Source: Chitinimonas prasina
GTDB lineage: Bacteria > Pseudomonadota > Gammaproteobacteria > Burkholderiales > Chitinimonadaceae
DNA: 64,000 nt
Assembly (NCBI RefSeq): GCF_030160395.1
Contig: NZ_BSOG01000001.1
Span: 400,117-464,116 of the forward strand
Direction: 5' to 3'
The translations under genes were made by a program, and so were the position numbers. Positions 49,620-57,217 of the stretch are shown one piece after another. The notes under the pieces were generated by a model. It did not search any database and was not told the DNA's origin. It worked only from the letters and a program-made list of their open reading frames with translations. Position 1 is the stretch's first letter. Each line of letters begins with the position of its first letter.

Positions 49620-50519
49620 TCAAAAAGCCCGATGCACGATAAAGTGCGCCAGTTCGCGCAGCCTGGCTGCACGCGTACCAAATTCATCCAGGCAGGCCAG
49701 CGCTTCGGCCTCCAGTTCGGCTGCACGTAGCTTGGCCTCCTTCAGCCCCAGCAGGGAGACATAGGTGGGCTTGTCATGCGCCGCATCTTTGCCCGCCGTC
49801 TTGCCCAGGGTCGCCGTATCGGCCTCTACATCCAGGATATCGTCCACCACCTGAAAGGCCAGTCCCATCAGCTTGGCAAAGCGATCGAGCTTGTCGCGCT
49901 GGGCCGAGGCCAGCGGCTCGCCACAATAACTGCCCAGCAATACCGATGCCCGTATCAAGGCGCCAGTCTTGAGTATGTGCATATGTTCCAGCTCGGGCAG
50001 ACTCAAGGGTTGCCCCACCGAAGCCAGGTCTATGGCCTGGCCGCCGGCCATGCCCGCTGCACCAGATGCATTGGCCAGCAGCTTGACCATGCGCAATTGA
50101 TCGGCTGGCTCATCCGCCAAGGCCTGCATGGTCAAGGCCTCAAATGCCGCCGTCTGCAGGGCATCGCCGGCCAGCAAAGCCGTAGCGTCGTCAAACTCCA
50201 CATGCACGGTGGGCTTGCCACGGCGCAAGACGTCGTCATCCATGCAGGGCATGTCGTCATGTACCAGCGAATAGGCGTGGATCATCTCCACCGCGCTGCC
50301 GGCATACTGCAAACGCTCGACCGGGGCATTGACCAGTTCGCCAGCGGCAAACACCAGTAGCGGCCTGACCCGCTTGCCACCACCCAGCACGGCATAGCGC
50401 ATGGCCTCGTGCAGCCGCTGCGGCAACTGGCTGGCAGGAGGCAGCAAGCCACCCAGCGCCAGTTCCATCTGTTGCTGTATGGCAAACGACCACGTCTGAA
50501 AATCGTGCTGCGCGCTCAT
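49620..50519 (-). CDS. ispA: Farnesyl diphosphate synthase (polyprenyl synthetase)
   Basis: The 299-residue protein makes C15 (or C10/C15) prenyl diphosphates from IPP and DMAPP. Both aspartate-rich motifs are clear: LVHDDMPCMDDD near residue 88 and FQVVDDILDV near 225. GGGKRVRPLL and LLAGDALQTAAFE are conserved too. The two small residues before the first motif (HAYSLVHDD) agree with a short-chain synthase. The start at 50519 sits behind GGAGGCAG and overlaps the xseB stop by four bases (ATGA), so the two are translationally coupled. Confidence 0.95.
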   Translation of the reverse strand: MSAQHDFQTWSFAIQQQMELALGGLLPPASQLPQRLHEAMRYAVLGGGKRVRPLLVFAAGELVNAPVERLQYAGSAVEMIHAYSLVHDDMPCMDDDVLRRGKPTVHVEFDDATALLAGDALQTAAFEALTMQALADEPADQLRMVKLLANASGAAGMAGGQAIDLASVGQPLSLPELEHMHILKTGALIRASVLLGSYCGEPLASAQRDKLDRFAKLMGLAFQVVDDILDVEADTATLGKTAGKDAAHDKPTYVSLLGLKEAKLRAAELEAEALACLDEFGTRAARLRELAHFIVHRAF

Positions 50520-50746
50520 TCTGCCTCCTCCAGGTCCAAGGGCTTGAGGCTGTCGCCATCCAGCACCTTGATCTGCTGCTCGGCAGCAGCCAGTTGTTCC
50601 TGGCAATAACGTATCAGCTCGCCGCCGCGCTTGTACGACAGCAAGGCCGTCTCCAGCGGGGCGTCGCCACGCTCCATCTCGGCTATCAGGGCTTCCAGTT
50701 CGGACATGGCCGCCTCGAAACTGGCGGGCTTGGTGGGTTTGGCCAT
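50516..50746 (-). CDS. xseB: Exodeoxyribonuclease VII small subunit
   Basis: A 76-residue protein with the XseB core SFEAAMSELEALIAEMERGD and LETALLSYKRGGELIRYCQE, followed by LAAAEQQIKVLDGD. It forms the coiled-coil partner of XseA. It is the first gene of the xseB-ispA-dxs operon. The start at 50746 is 70 bp downstream of an intrinsic terminator that lies in the presumed leader, so read-through or a nearer promoter must supply its mRNA. Confidence 0.93.
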   Translation of the reverse strand: MAKPTKPASFEAAMSELEALIAEMERGDAPLETALLSYKRGGELIRYCQEQLAAAEQQIKVLDGDSLKPLDLEEAE

Positions 50747-50816
50747 TACCTATACGCGCTTATAGATGAGTAAACCGCGAGATTTTACCTTGTATGCGCC
50801 AAGGCAGCGCACAAAG

Positions 50817-50847
50817 AAAAAAAGCACGCCGGTGATGACCGACGTGC
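50817..50847 (-). terminator. Intrinsic terminator upstream of xseB
   Basis: The complement of 50824-50847 folds as GCACGTCGGT with ACCGGCGTGC (one G-T pair), loop CATC, followed by seven T (A-tract 50817-50823). It lies 70 bp before the xseB start on the same strand. Confidence 0.85.
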
Positions 50848-50932
50848 CCTAAGTACCCAAGCGTAGGCAAACCGGCCGGGCTAGCCCGGCGGCCTCGCAG
50901 GGCAACTCGTAGCGAGCTGCACTGCGACTACA
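50817..50932 (-). ncRNA. Candidate structured leader or small RNA ahead of xseB-ispA-dxs
   Basis: On the minus strand an extended -10 (TGCTACATT, -10 at 50944-50939) with TTGAAA at 50965-50960 precedes about 116 nt of strongly folding sequence. The stems are CGCAG with CTGCG enclosing CTCG-CTA-CGAG, then CCGGGC-TA-GCCCGG, then the terminal terminator GCACGTCGGT-CATC-ACCGGCGTGC plus seven T. It could be an attenuator leader controlling the isoprenoid operon or an independent sRNA. I do not recognise a known riboswitch core in it. Confidence 0.45.
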
Positions 50933-50961
50933 GGACGCAATGTAGCACAGCCGTTCGGGTT

Positions 50962-50977
50962 TCAAACAATCGTTTGA
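50962..50977. promoter_or_regulatory. Inverted repeat overlapping the -35 of the xseB leader promoter
   Basis: TCAAAC-AATC-GTTTGA is a 6-bp inverted repeat covering the TTGAAA element. It could be an operator; the binding protein is unknown. Confidence 0.35.
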
Positions 50978-51030
50978 TAGGCTGTTGCGTTGCCGCAAAA
51001 GGATGTCGCATCCATGTCGCGCCAGCCTAA

Positions 51031-51296
51031 GAGCCTGTTCAACGTCTTTTCGCCGCGTCGCTGAACTGGAAAATGGCCAGGCACAAGGCGTGGTGCGCAG
51101 GCAATAACAAGTTATTGCCAAGCGCCACAACGCAGTGAGTGGCCGTTTTCCAGTGCAGCCCTTCGGGTTCGCAGCCTTGCCGGCGAATGGCGGCGTTGCA
51201 AGCCGCTTACGGTACCCGTACCGCTGCGCGGCTTGCGCCTTGCCCTTCATCCGGCAAGGCTGCGAACGACGCGGTGAAAAGACGTTGAACAGGCTC
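51031..51296. repeat. MITE, copy B (266 bp), inverted relative to copy A
   Basis: The ends GAGCCTGTTCAACGTCTTTT and the complement of GAAAAGACGTTGAACAGGCTC are nearly perfect 24-bp inverted repeats. The flanks are TAA (51028-51030) and TAG (51297-51299), one base from an exact TNA duplication. Its reverse complement aligns with 31489-31778 throughout, with copy A longer by indels near one end. It lies upstream of the xseB leader and downstream of the subtilase gene. Confidence 0.85.
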
Positions 51297-51346
51297 TAGG
51301 ACGGCGCGGTCATGTCTCAGCAAAGTCGCCCCACATGGCCAGCGGC

Positions 51347-53077
51347 TCAAGGCACGGGGCAGTTCAGTTCGCTGCTGCTGTAGGTACGGCTACCGCCGTC
51401 ATCGGTCTGCACCTGCACGGTGAACTGCTGCCCCCAGGGTTGCGCGCTGCGGTTGAATGCCCAGAGCGCGGCACCGTTGTTATTGGTGCGACCTATATAG
51501 GTATTGAGCAGCTTGCCGGTCGGGTCATAGGCCTTGTAGCTGATACCCATATAGCGCAGTACCGTGCGGCGGCTGTCGTCGGTATAGGCATTCACCAGGA
51601 ACCAGAAGCCCGTCTTGCCGGCGTTCAGGCCGCAGCGGGCCACATAGCTGGTGGTCACGGTTTGCCACGGCCAGGCCGAGACATCGAGCCGACGACCACC
51701 GGCCACCTTGCCCGCCAGACTGCTTTCCACGGCGGCGGTGCTGAACAGCGCATGCCGGGTTTCAGCGACATCTGCCTGTGGGTGCAGCACCCGATACAAG
51801 CCTATGGCGCCGGCCACATGGGGCGCCGCCATGGAGGTGCCCGACTTCCAGTTGTAGGCGCTGTCTGAACCATGCACGGTGGAATAGATGCCCGAACCAG
51901 GCGCAGCAATGTCCACCGAACTGGCACCGTGATTGGAGGAGCTCGACAGCATGCCATCCGCCTTCAGATTGGCGACCGAGATGATGTTGTCCACCGGCAA
52001 GCTGGCCGGCCACATAAAGCGATCATCGGTATTGACGCCATTGTTGCCGGCAGCGGCCGCCACCATGATGCCGGCCTCCTGTGCTGCCTGGAAATACTCT
52101 ATGCCGGCCAGATTGGGCGTGCTGGTGAGCCCACCCAGCGAAAGATTGACCGCCACGACATTGATGCCACGGTTTTTTTTCAGGTCGACCACGTAATTCA
52201 TGGCCGCCAGCACAGCACTGGTGGGGCAGCTGCCACCGCTGCTGCACACCTTGACCGGGATGATTTTCACCGCGCCGTCGCCGCACATGCCGACCGAACC
52301 CAAGGCATTGTTACGCCTTGCCGCGATGGTGCCTGCCACATGGGTGCCGTGGCTGTGGTCGTCTTCGACATTGTTATTGTTGGCGTAGAAATTCCAGCCC
52401 TTTACATCATCTACCAGACCGTTGCCGTCGTCGTCACGTTGGTCCACCGCGGCCTCGTTGGGATTGATAAACACCTGGTCGCGCAGATCCTGGTGGGTCG
52501 TCCGCACACCGGTATCCAGCACCGCCACATAGGCCGGCGCGGCTGACTTGCACACATAACCCTTGGCCCACATCTCGGCGGCACCCGTGCCAAAGGGGCT
52601 GGCTGGCGAGGTGGTGCGGCCCTGTACCCCCCATACCTTGGCAAAGTCCGGATCATTGGCAGGCTCTGCCTGCAGTTTCAGTATCCAGTCCGGCACGATA
52701 TAGTCGACGGCGCTGTCATCCTCTGCGATACGCGACATCACGGATGCCACCGACCAGCGGCGCCCCAGCTTGACCACATAGAACTCGCCCGTGGCCATCA
52801 CCTGCTTGCCTTGACCACCCAGGCGTCGCGCGCCGGTACCAAATGAGCGGATAACCCGCTCCCGCTCCGCCGCGCTGGCACCGGGGCGGAACTTGACCAG
52901 CACCTGTGTTTCATCAAACCGGCCTGCCCCCTCGAGCGCCTGCACCTCACTGATGGCCAACTGGCGGGCCAAGGCCTTGTTCTCTGCCATCATATCCGCC
53001 GCCAATGTAGCGGTATGGGTGGTGGCCAGCAGGCCGACCACACAGGCATGTATTAAAGACTGCTTGAAACGCATCAT
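51347..53077 (-). CDS. Secreted subtilisin-family (S8) serine protease
   Basis: The protein has 576 residues. A signal peptide (SLIHACVVGLLATTHTATLA) is followed by an inhibitor-type propeptide (about 50-140, QVLVKFRPGASAAERERVIR). The catalytic domain has Asp in VAVLDTGVRTTHQDL, His in HSHGTHVAGTIAARR and Ser in GTSMAAPHVAGAI. The C-terminal 110 residues form a beta-rich domain with Cys (YVARCGLNAGKTGFWFLVNA). It is an extracellular protease, in keeping with a polymer-degrading lifestyle. AAGGA lies 8 bp from the ATG at 53077. Confidence 0.94.
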   Translation of the reverse strand: MMRFKQSLIHACVVGLLATTHTATLAADMMAENKALARQLAISEVQALEGAGRFDETQVLVKFRPGASAAERERVIRSFGTGARRLGGQGKQVMATGEFYVVKLGRRWSVASVMSRIAEDDSAVDYIVPDWILKLQAEPANDPDFAKVWGVQGRTTSPASPFGTGAAEMWAKGYVCKSAAPAYVAVLDTGVRTTHQDLRDQVFINPNEAAVDQRDDDGNGLVDDVKGWNFYANNNNVEDDHSHGTHVAGTIAARRNNALGSVGMCGDGAVKIIPVKVCSSGGSCPTSAVLAAMNYVVDLKKNRGINVVAVNLSLGGLTSTPNLAGIEYFQAAQEAGIMVAAAAGNNGVNTDDRFMWPASLPVDNIISVANLKADGMLSSSSNHGASSVDIAAPGSGIYSTVHGSDSAYNWKSGTSMAAPHVAGAIGLYRVLHPQADVAETRHALFSTAAVESSLAGKVAGGRRLDVSAWPWQTVTTSYVARCGLNAGKTGFWFLVNAYTDDSRRTVLRYMGISYKAYDPTGKLLNTYIGRTNNNGAALWAFNRSAQPWGQQFTVQVQTDDGGSRTYSSSELNCPVP

Positions 53078-53144
53078 GACGAATTCCTTGTTGTGCCGGC
53101 CAGCGGCACCCGGTTGAAGAGATAGCGAGCCCGATCTGCCCTAT

Positions 53145-53256
53145 GCCCCGGCGAATGCGGGCCGCACAGCGGCATCGGCAAGCCCGCAGCACGGGCAATG
53201 ACGAAGGCATAATCTAGAATCTGGGAGGGTAGGCGTCTACTCGCATTCGCCGGGGC
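53145..53256. repeat. Long-spaced 15-bp inverted repeat upstream of the subtilase
   Basis: GCCCCGGCGAATGCG (53145-53159) and its exact complement CGCATTCGCCGGGGC (53242-53256) flank 82 bp. They lie 68 to 179 bp upstream of the protease start. The pair could be a looping operator or the ends of a small mobile repeat. The rest of 53078-53361 shows no gene. Confidence 0.45.
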
Positions 53257-53361
53257 GGCAAGAAAGGCGAAAAGTTACGCAATATCAATCAGATGCAGCT
53301 GATCAAGGAATAACAGAACCCGCTAGCGGCGTAGCTTGCTCAGGTTTGTCGCCGCACTGTC

Positions 53362-54216
53362 CTATTGAACGGTGGGTAGAGAGGCCGGCCGCTGACCCCG
53401 CTGACCCAGCCACTGTCTGGGCGACAGGCCGGTTTGCGCCTTGAAGGCGCGCGACAAGGCCGCTTCGCTGCCATAACCGGTATCGCCCGCTATCAGCTTG
53501 AGTGACTGCCCCTGCAGCAGCAGTTTCTGGGCCAGCGCCATGCGCCAGCGCTGCAGGTACATGCCCGGCGTACAGCCCACCACCTCGCGGAAAGTATGGG
53601 CAAACACACTGCGCGACATGCCCGCCTGTACCGCCAACGCCGCCAGCGTCCAATCGCGGGCCGCCTGTTCATGCATGGCCACCAAGGCGTGCCGCAGGCG
53701 TGGATGCGCCATGCCTGCCAGCATGCCCGCCTGCGTCTGCCCGTGCTCCATCAGATGCCTGAGCACCTGGATCAGCAGCACTTCAAACAACCTGTCTAGC
53801 ACCGCCTGCCGGCCACAGTGCTGCCTGGCGGCTTCGTTGAACAACAGATCCAGTATGCCCCCAGCCCCCTCAAGCTCGGCCAGCGGCAGGCAGGAAAACG
53901 CCGGCAGCGCAGCCACGATGGGATTGGCAGCACCACCGTCAAAGTGCAGCCGGGCGCAGGCTGTGTCTATGCCTTGATCGCCATCGCTGATAAATCGGTG
54001 CGCCATAGGGAGTGGGTAGAGCAGCAGGCTGGGCTCGGTCACCTGCACGGCAGCCCCCTGGCCATGGCTGACCACCAGGCGACCGCGCCGGATCAGGTGC
54101 AGATAGCCCACGGCCTGCTCATCTGCCAGATCGTGGATGCCGCACAGCACCCCGGTATGAAATACCTTGGCCGTCACCGCAAAGTGGGTCAGCAAGGCGG
54201 CTAGTCTATCTGCCAC
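53362..54216 (-). CDS. AraC-family transcriptional regulator (cupin_6 type)
   Basis: The protein has 284 residues. An N-terminal cupin sensor (ADRLAALLTHFAVTAKVFHTG, then GRLVVSHGQGAAVQ) is joined to two helix-turn-helix units: WTLAALAVQAGMSRSVFAHTF and LKLIAGDTGYGSEAALSRAFK. I placed the start at a GTG at 54216 because AGGAG is 7 bp upstream and the product then begins like relatives (ADRLxALLxxF); an ATG at 54258 lacks a ribosome site. It is divergent from a chloroperoxidase-like hydrolase and probably controls it. Confidence 0.87.
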   Translation of the reverse strand: MADRLAALLTHFAVTAKVFHTGVLCGIHDLADEQAVGYLHLIRRGRLVVSHGQGAAVQVTEPSLLLYPLPMAHRFISDGDQGIDTACARLHFDGGAANPIVAALPAFSCLPLAELEGAGGILDLLFNEAARQHCGRQAVLDRLFEVLLIQVLRHLMEHGQTQAGMLAGMAHPRLRHALVAMHEQAARDWTLAALAVQAGMSRSVFAHTFREVVGCTPGMYLQRWRMALAQKLLLQGQSLKLIAGDTGYGSEAALSRAFKAQTGLSPRQWLGQRGQRPASLPTVQ

Positions 54217-54338
54217 AGAAACACTCCTGATCAAGTTATCGATACTTTGCGTGATCATTCGTATTGTAGCAAGCGGTACAGTTCCTCCTGCCAACAGGCA
54301 ATGCCTTTCACGACATCAACCATGCGAAGAGGAACACC

Positions 54339-55283
54339 ATGAACCTGCTACACCGCACCCTCGCCCTGTCTCTGCTTGCCACTGCCTTCTCTGCGCAAGC
54401 CGCAGCCCCCCTCGACGCGGGCACCAAACAAGCAAGCCGCCTGGAGCAAAGCTCCAGCTACGTCGTCACCCACGACGGTGTTCGCCTCTACTACAAGGAC
54501 TGGGGCCCGAAAAATGGCCCGGTCGTCACCTTCAGCCACGGCTGGCCACTCAGCTCGGACAGCTGGGAATCGCAAATGCTGTTCCTGGCATCGCAAGGCT
54601 ATCGGGTAGTGGCCCATGATCGCCGAGGTCATGGCCGATCCAGCCAGCCGTGGGACGGCAATGACATGGATCACTATGCCGATGACTTGGCCAGCGTGAT
54701 CCAGACGCTCAAGCTAAAGGATGTCACTCTGGTGGGCTTCTCCACCGGCGGCGGTGAGGTGGCCCGCTACATCGGCCGTCACGGCACCAGCCGGGTCAAG
54801 AAGGCCGTGCTGGTGAGCGCAGTGACGCCCCTGATGCTCAAGACCGAGAGCAATCCGGGTGGCTTGCCGCTCGCGGTGTTCGACGGCATACGCAAGGCAT
54901 CGCTGCAGAATCGCTCGCAGCTGTATCTCGATATCGCCTCAGGGCCCTTCTATGGCTACAACCGCCCCAACGCCCAACCCTCGCAGGGCCTGATCCAGTC
55001 GTTCTGGGTACAAGGCATGCAAGGTGGCCACAAGAATACCTATGACTCGATCGCCGCCTTCTCGGCCACCGATTTCCGTCCAGACCTGAAGCGATTCAAC
55101 ATCCCCACCCTGGTCATCCATGGCGATGACGATCAAATCGTCCCCATAGACGCAGCAGGCAAGGCCGCCGCCAGCCAGATCAAGGGTGCCAAGCTGATCG
55201 TCTATCCGGGGGCGCCCCATGGCCTGACCGACATCCATAAGGACAGGCTAAATCAGGACCTGTTGGACTTCATCAAGCAGTAA
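54339..55283 (+). CDS. Exported alpha/beta hydrolase (non-haem chloroperoxidase-like)
   Basis: The protein has 314 residues. A signal peptide ([19 protein letters not shown]) precedes the fold: [36 protein letters not shown] (oxyanion region), [20 protein letters not shown], the nucleophile S135 in [13 protein letters not shown], an Asp in [10 protein letters not shown] and His in PGAPHGLTD. These are the marks of cofactor-free haloperoxidases/esterases. Secretion is unusual for the family. AGAGG precedes the ATG. It is divergent from the AraC regulator, and its 3' end overlaps that of a TetR gene by 11 bp. Confidence 0.88.
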   Translation: MNLLHRTLALSLLATAFSAQAAAPLDAGTKQASRLEQSSSYVVTHDGVRLYYKDWGPKNGPVVTFSHGWPLSSDSWESQMLFLASQGYRVVAHDRRGHGRSSQPWDGNDMDHYADDLASVIQTLKLKDVTLVGFSTGGGEVARYIGRHGTSRVKKAVLVSAVTPLMLKTESNPGGLPLAVFDGIRKASLQNRSQLYLDIASGPFYGYNRPNAQPSQGLIQSFWVQGMQGGHKNTYDSIAAFSATDFRPDLKRFNIPTLVIHGDDDQIVPIDAAGKAAASQIKGAKLIVYPGAPHGLTDIHKDRLNQDLLDFIKQ

Positions 55284-55926
55284 GGCTTGGCTGCCGACCT
55301 CGCACGCGCGCGGTCGGCATGCCCAGACCCATGCCTTCGCGTGTCAGGCTTTGCACGGTCTTGATCAGTGCCAGCTTGAGTCCCGGCCGCTGCAGCATGG
55401 TCTCGTCGTGCAGCAGGGTGGCGTCCACCGTGTGCAATAGCGAGCGAATCAATATGGCCAATACTGCCTTGGGCAAAGGCAGGGAAGGAAGAATGCCATG
55501 CAGCTGCTCAATGATGTATTGGTCAAACGCCAAGCTCAGTTGGCGCGCCTGCAATGCCCTGACCAACTCACGCCGCGCGCCTACCTTGCCGCCAAACGCG
55601 CCCAGCAACACCCTGACAAGCACATCGGCGCGCTGACCATCGCCGTAGCGGGCACTGGCAGGCAGTTGGGCGAAGCCGGCACGGATGGCATCGCAGCAAC
55701 GGCTGATCTCTTCCTGCACCAGCGCCACCAGTACAGCATCCTTGTCCGGGAAATACTGGTAAAGCGTGCCTATGCTGATACCCGCCACCGCCGCGATACG
55801 ATTGGTATTGAGCGCCGCCTCGCCCTCTTGTTCCAGTATGCGCAAGGTCGCCTCGAATATGAGTGCCACCTTCATCTGCGCGCGGGCCTGGCAGGGCTGA
55901 CGACGTTGCTCTGACGGTGTTTTCAT
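55273..55926 (-). CDS. TetR-family transcriptional regulator
   Basis: The protein has 217 residues. The DNA-binding helix-turn-helix is at about 30-70: [20 protein letters not shown] followed by [16 protein letters not shown]. The C-terminal ligand domain ends in a segment close to TetR_C-type regulators ([20 protein letters not shown]). It converges on the hydrolase gene with an 11-bp overlap. Its target may be itself or an unlinked gene. The 285 bp beyond the start, up to the acetyltransferase, hold no gene. Confidence 0.85.
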   Translation of the reverse strand: MKTPSEQRRQPCQARAQMKVALIFEATLRILEQEGEAALNTNRIAAVAGISIGTLYQYFPDKDAVLVALVQEEISRCCDAIRAGFAQLPASARYGDGQRADVLVRVLLGAFGGKVGARRELVRALQARQLSLAFDQYIIEQLHGILPSLPLPKAVLAILIRSLLHTVDATLLHDETMLQRPGLKLALIKTVQSLTREGMGLGMPTARVRGRQPSLTA

Positions 55927-56211
55927 CTACGGGGTCGCCTATGCGTCAATCAATCTAACAGCCTGCGGGCAGGGCGGGAAGGCGAATCAGGCAGCCATAC
56001 TCACCACCCTTGGGTGGCACGCAGTATATTCCATCAGCATTATTTCAGCCTACGCACCTGCTGTCGAACAAGCTCGCCCGTTGCAACATCAGACCACAAC
56101 ACCTAGCATACCCGGCGCCTTCCACTTGGCCGCCCGGCAAGCAAGCGCATGCACGGCCCAGTATGACGCAGCGCAACGGCTGACCGGCCCACACAAGACA
56201 AGCACAGCAAC

Positions 56212-56655
56212 ATGCCCATCACCCTTAACGCAGTCACCCGCGACAACTTTGACGACATCATCGACCTACAACTGCTGGATCATCAGAAAGACTATCTCGC
56301 CAGCAACAGCTATTCGATCGCCCAGGCCAGCTTCTACCCCAACTACCATACCCGGGCCATCTATCTGGGCGAGGAAGCAATCGGCTTTCTGATGTATGTC
56401 TCACTGGCCGAAGAAGGCCAGCCAGGCGACTACGCCATCTACCGCTTCATGATAGACAGCCGCCACCAGGGCAAGGGCCATGGCCGCCAGGCCCTGCAGC
56501 GGGCGCTCGACGAAATTCGCAGCCAACCCGGCGTGCAACGCATCTTGATCTCCTATGTACCGGCCAACCCGGTCGCCAAGGATTTCTATGGCAGTTTCGG
56601 CTTTGTCGAAATCGGCATTGATGAAGAAGAGATGGTGGCAGAGATACGCCTCTGA
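56212..56655 (+). CDS. GNAT acetyltransferase (spermidine/diamine-type)
   Basis: The 147-residue protein has the GNAT order: ITLNAVTRDNFDDIIDLQL, IGFLMYVSLAEEG, then YRFMIDSRHQGKGHGRQALQ (acetyl-CoA loop) and ISYVPANPVAKDFYGSFGFV ending in MVAEIRL. The wording is that of BltD/SpeG-like diamine acetyltransferases, but the substrate is an inference. It is monocistronic with no clear ribosome site beyond an A-rich stretch. Confidence 0.83.
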   Translation: MPITLNAVTRDNFDDIIDLQLLDHQKDYLASNSYSIAQASFYPNYHTRAIYLGEEAIGFLMYVSLAEEGQPGDYAIYRFMIDSRHQGKGHGRQALQRALDEIRSQPGVQRILISYVPANPVAKDFYGSFGFVEIGIDEEEMVAEIRL

Positions 56656-56813
56656 CCTGGCAGAGCCAGCGGGAGACCGGCTGGCCCATCGCAAGATAAT
56701 TGCCTGCGTGACGGAATGCGCAAGCCGGCTCAATGGCCAGCACTGGAGGGGCTCCGGGCACCTGAATCGCTCTCGACGCCGCTTGACCCCGATTGCAGGC
56801 TCACCGCAAGCCC

Positions 56814-57122
56814 TCAGGCTTTGATATCAATCAGCGCGCCCAGCATCTGGTCGGCCGTGGACACCACCTTGGCCGAGGCCTGGAAGCCTGCCTTGTAGAT
56901 CAGTTGGCCCACCATTTCGGTCTCGATCTGGGTGCCTTCACTGCTGCTGGCAGAGGGCGCGACCCTTACCCCGGAACCGGGTGGGGTGCCTTCGCTGAAA
57001 TCGGGCTGGCGGGCCCGAAAGCCGCTTGTCAGGGTATTGGCGACATTGTGGGCCGAGACGTCCAGCGCCCGCTGGTAACCCAGCATGCCTGACAAGCCAG
57101 CACCAAGTGCGGATACGGACAT
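56814..57122 (-). CDS. Flagellar basal-body rod-like protein (FlgC/FlgG family), short
   Basis: The 102-residue protein has the N-terminal rod motif GYQRALDVSAHNVANTLTSGFRA and the C-terminal helix VGQLIYKAGFQASAKVVSTADQM typical of axial flagellar proteins. It is too short to be a complete FlgG, being closer to a minimal rod/hook component. No flagellar operon is adjacent. GGAG precedes the ATG. It may be an accessory rod protein or a decayed duplicate; I consider it expressed because the frame and start are intact. Confidence 0.78.
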   Translation of the reverse strand: MSVSALGAGLSGMLGYQRALDVSAHNVANTLTSGFRARQPDFSEGTPPGSGVRVAPSASSSEGTQIETEMVGQLIYKAGFQASAKVVSTADQMLGALIDIKA

Positions 57123-57217
57123 GGCAACTCCAGAAACAAGGCAACAGTGTGCAGCTTACCCTGCCCCGGAGCCCCTATTCGCACCCAGCCGACGGGCGTA
57201 ACTTACCGCCCTCCCAA

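Noticed and set aside
50817-50932. 4.5S SRP RNA or 6S RNA for the structured leader
   Set aside because: The SRP RNA tip (GGAAGGAAGCA-like) and the 6S bubble are not present.
50849-51250. Open frame across MITE copy B as a protein gene
   Set aside because: Same reason; it also overlaps the structured leader.
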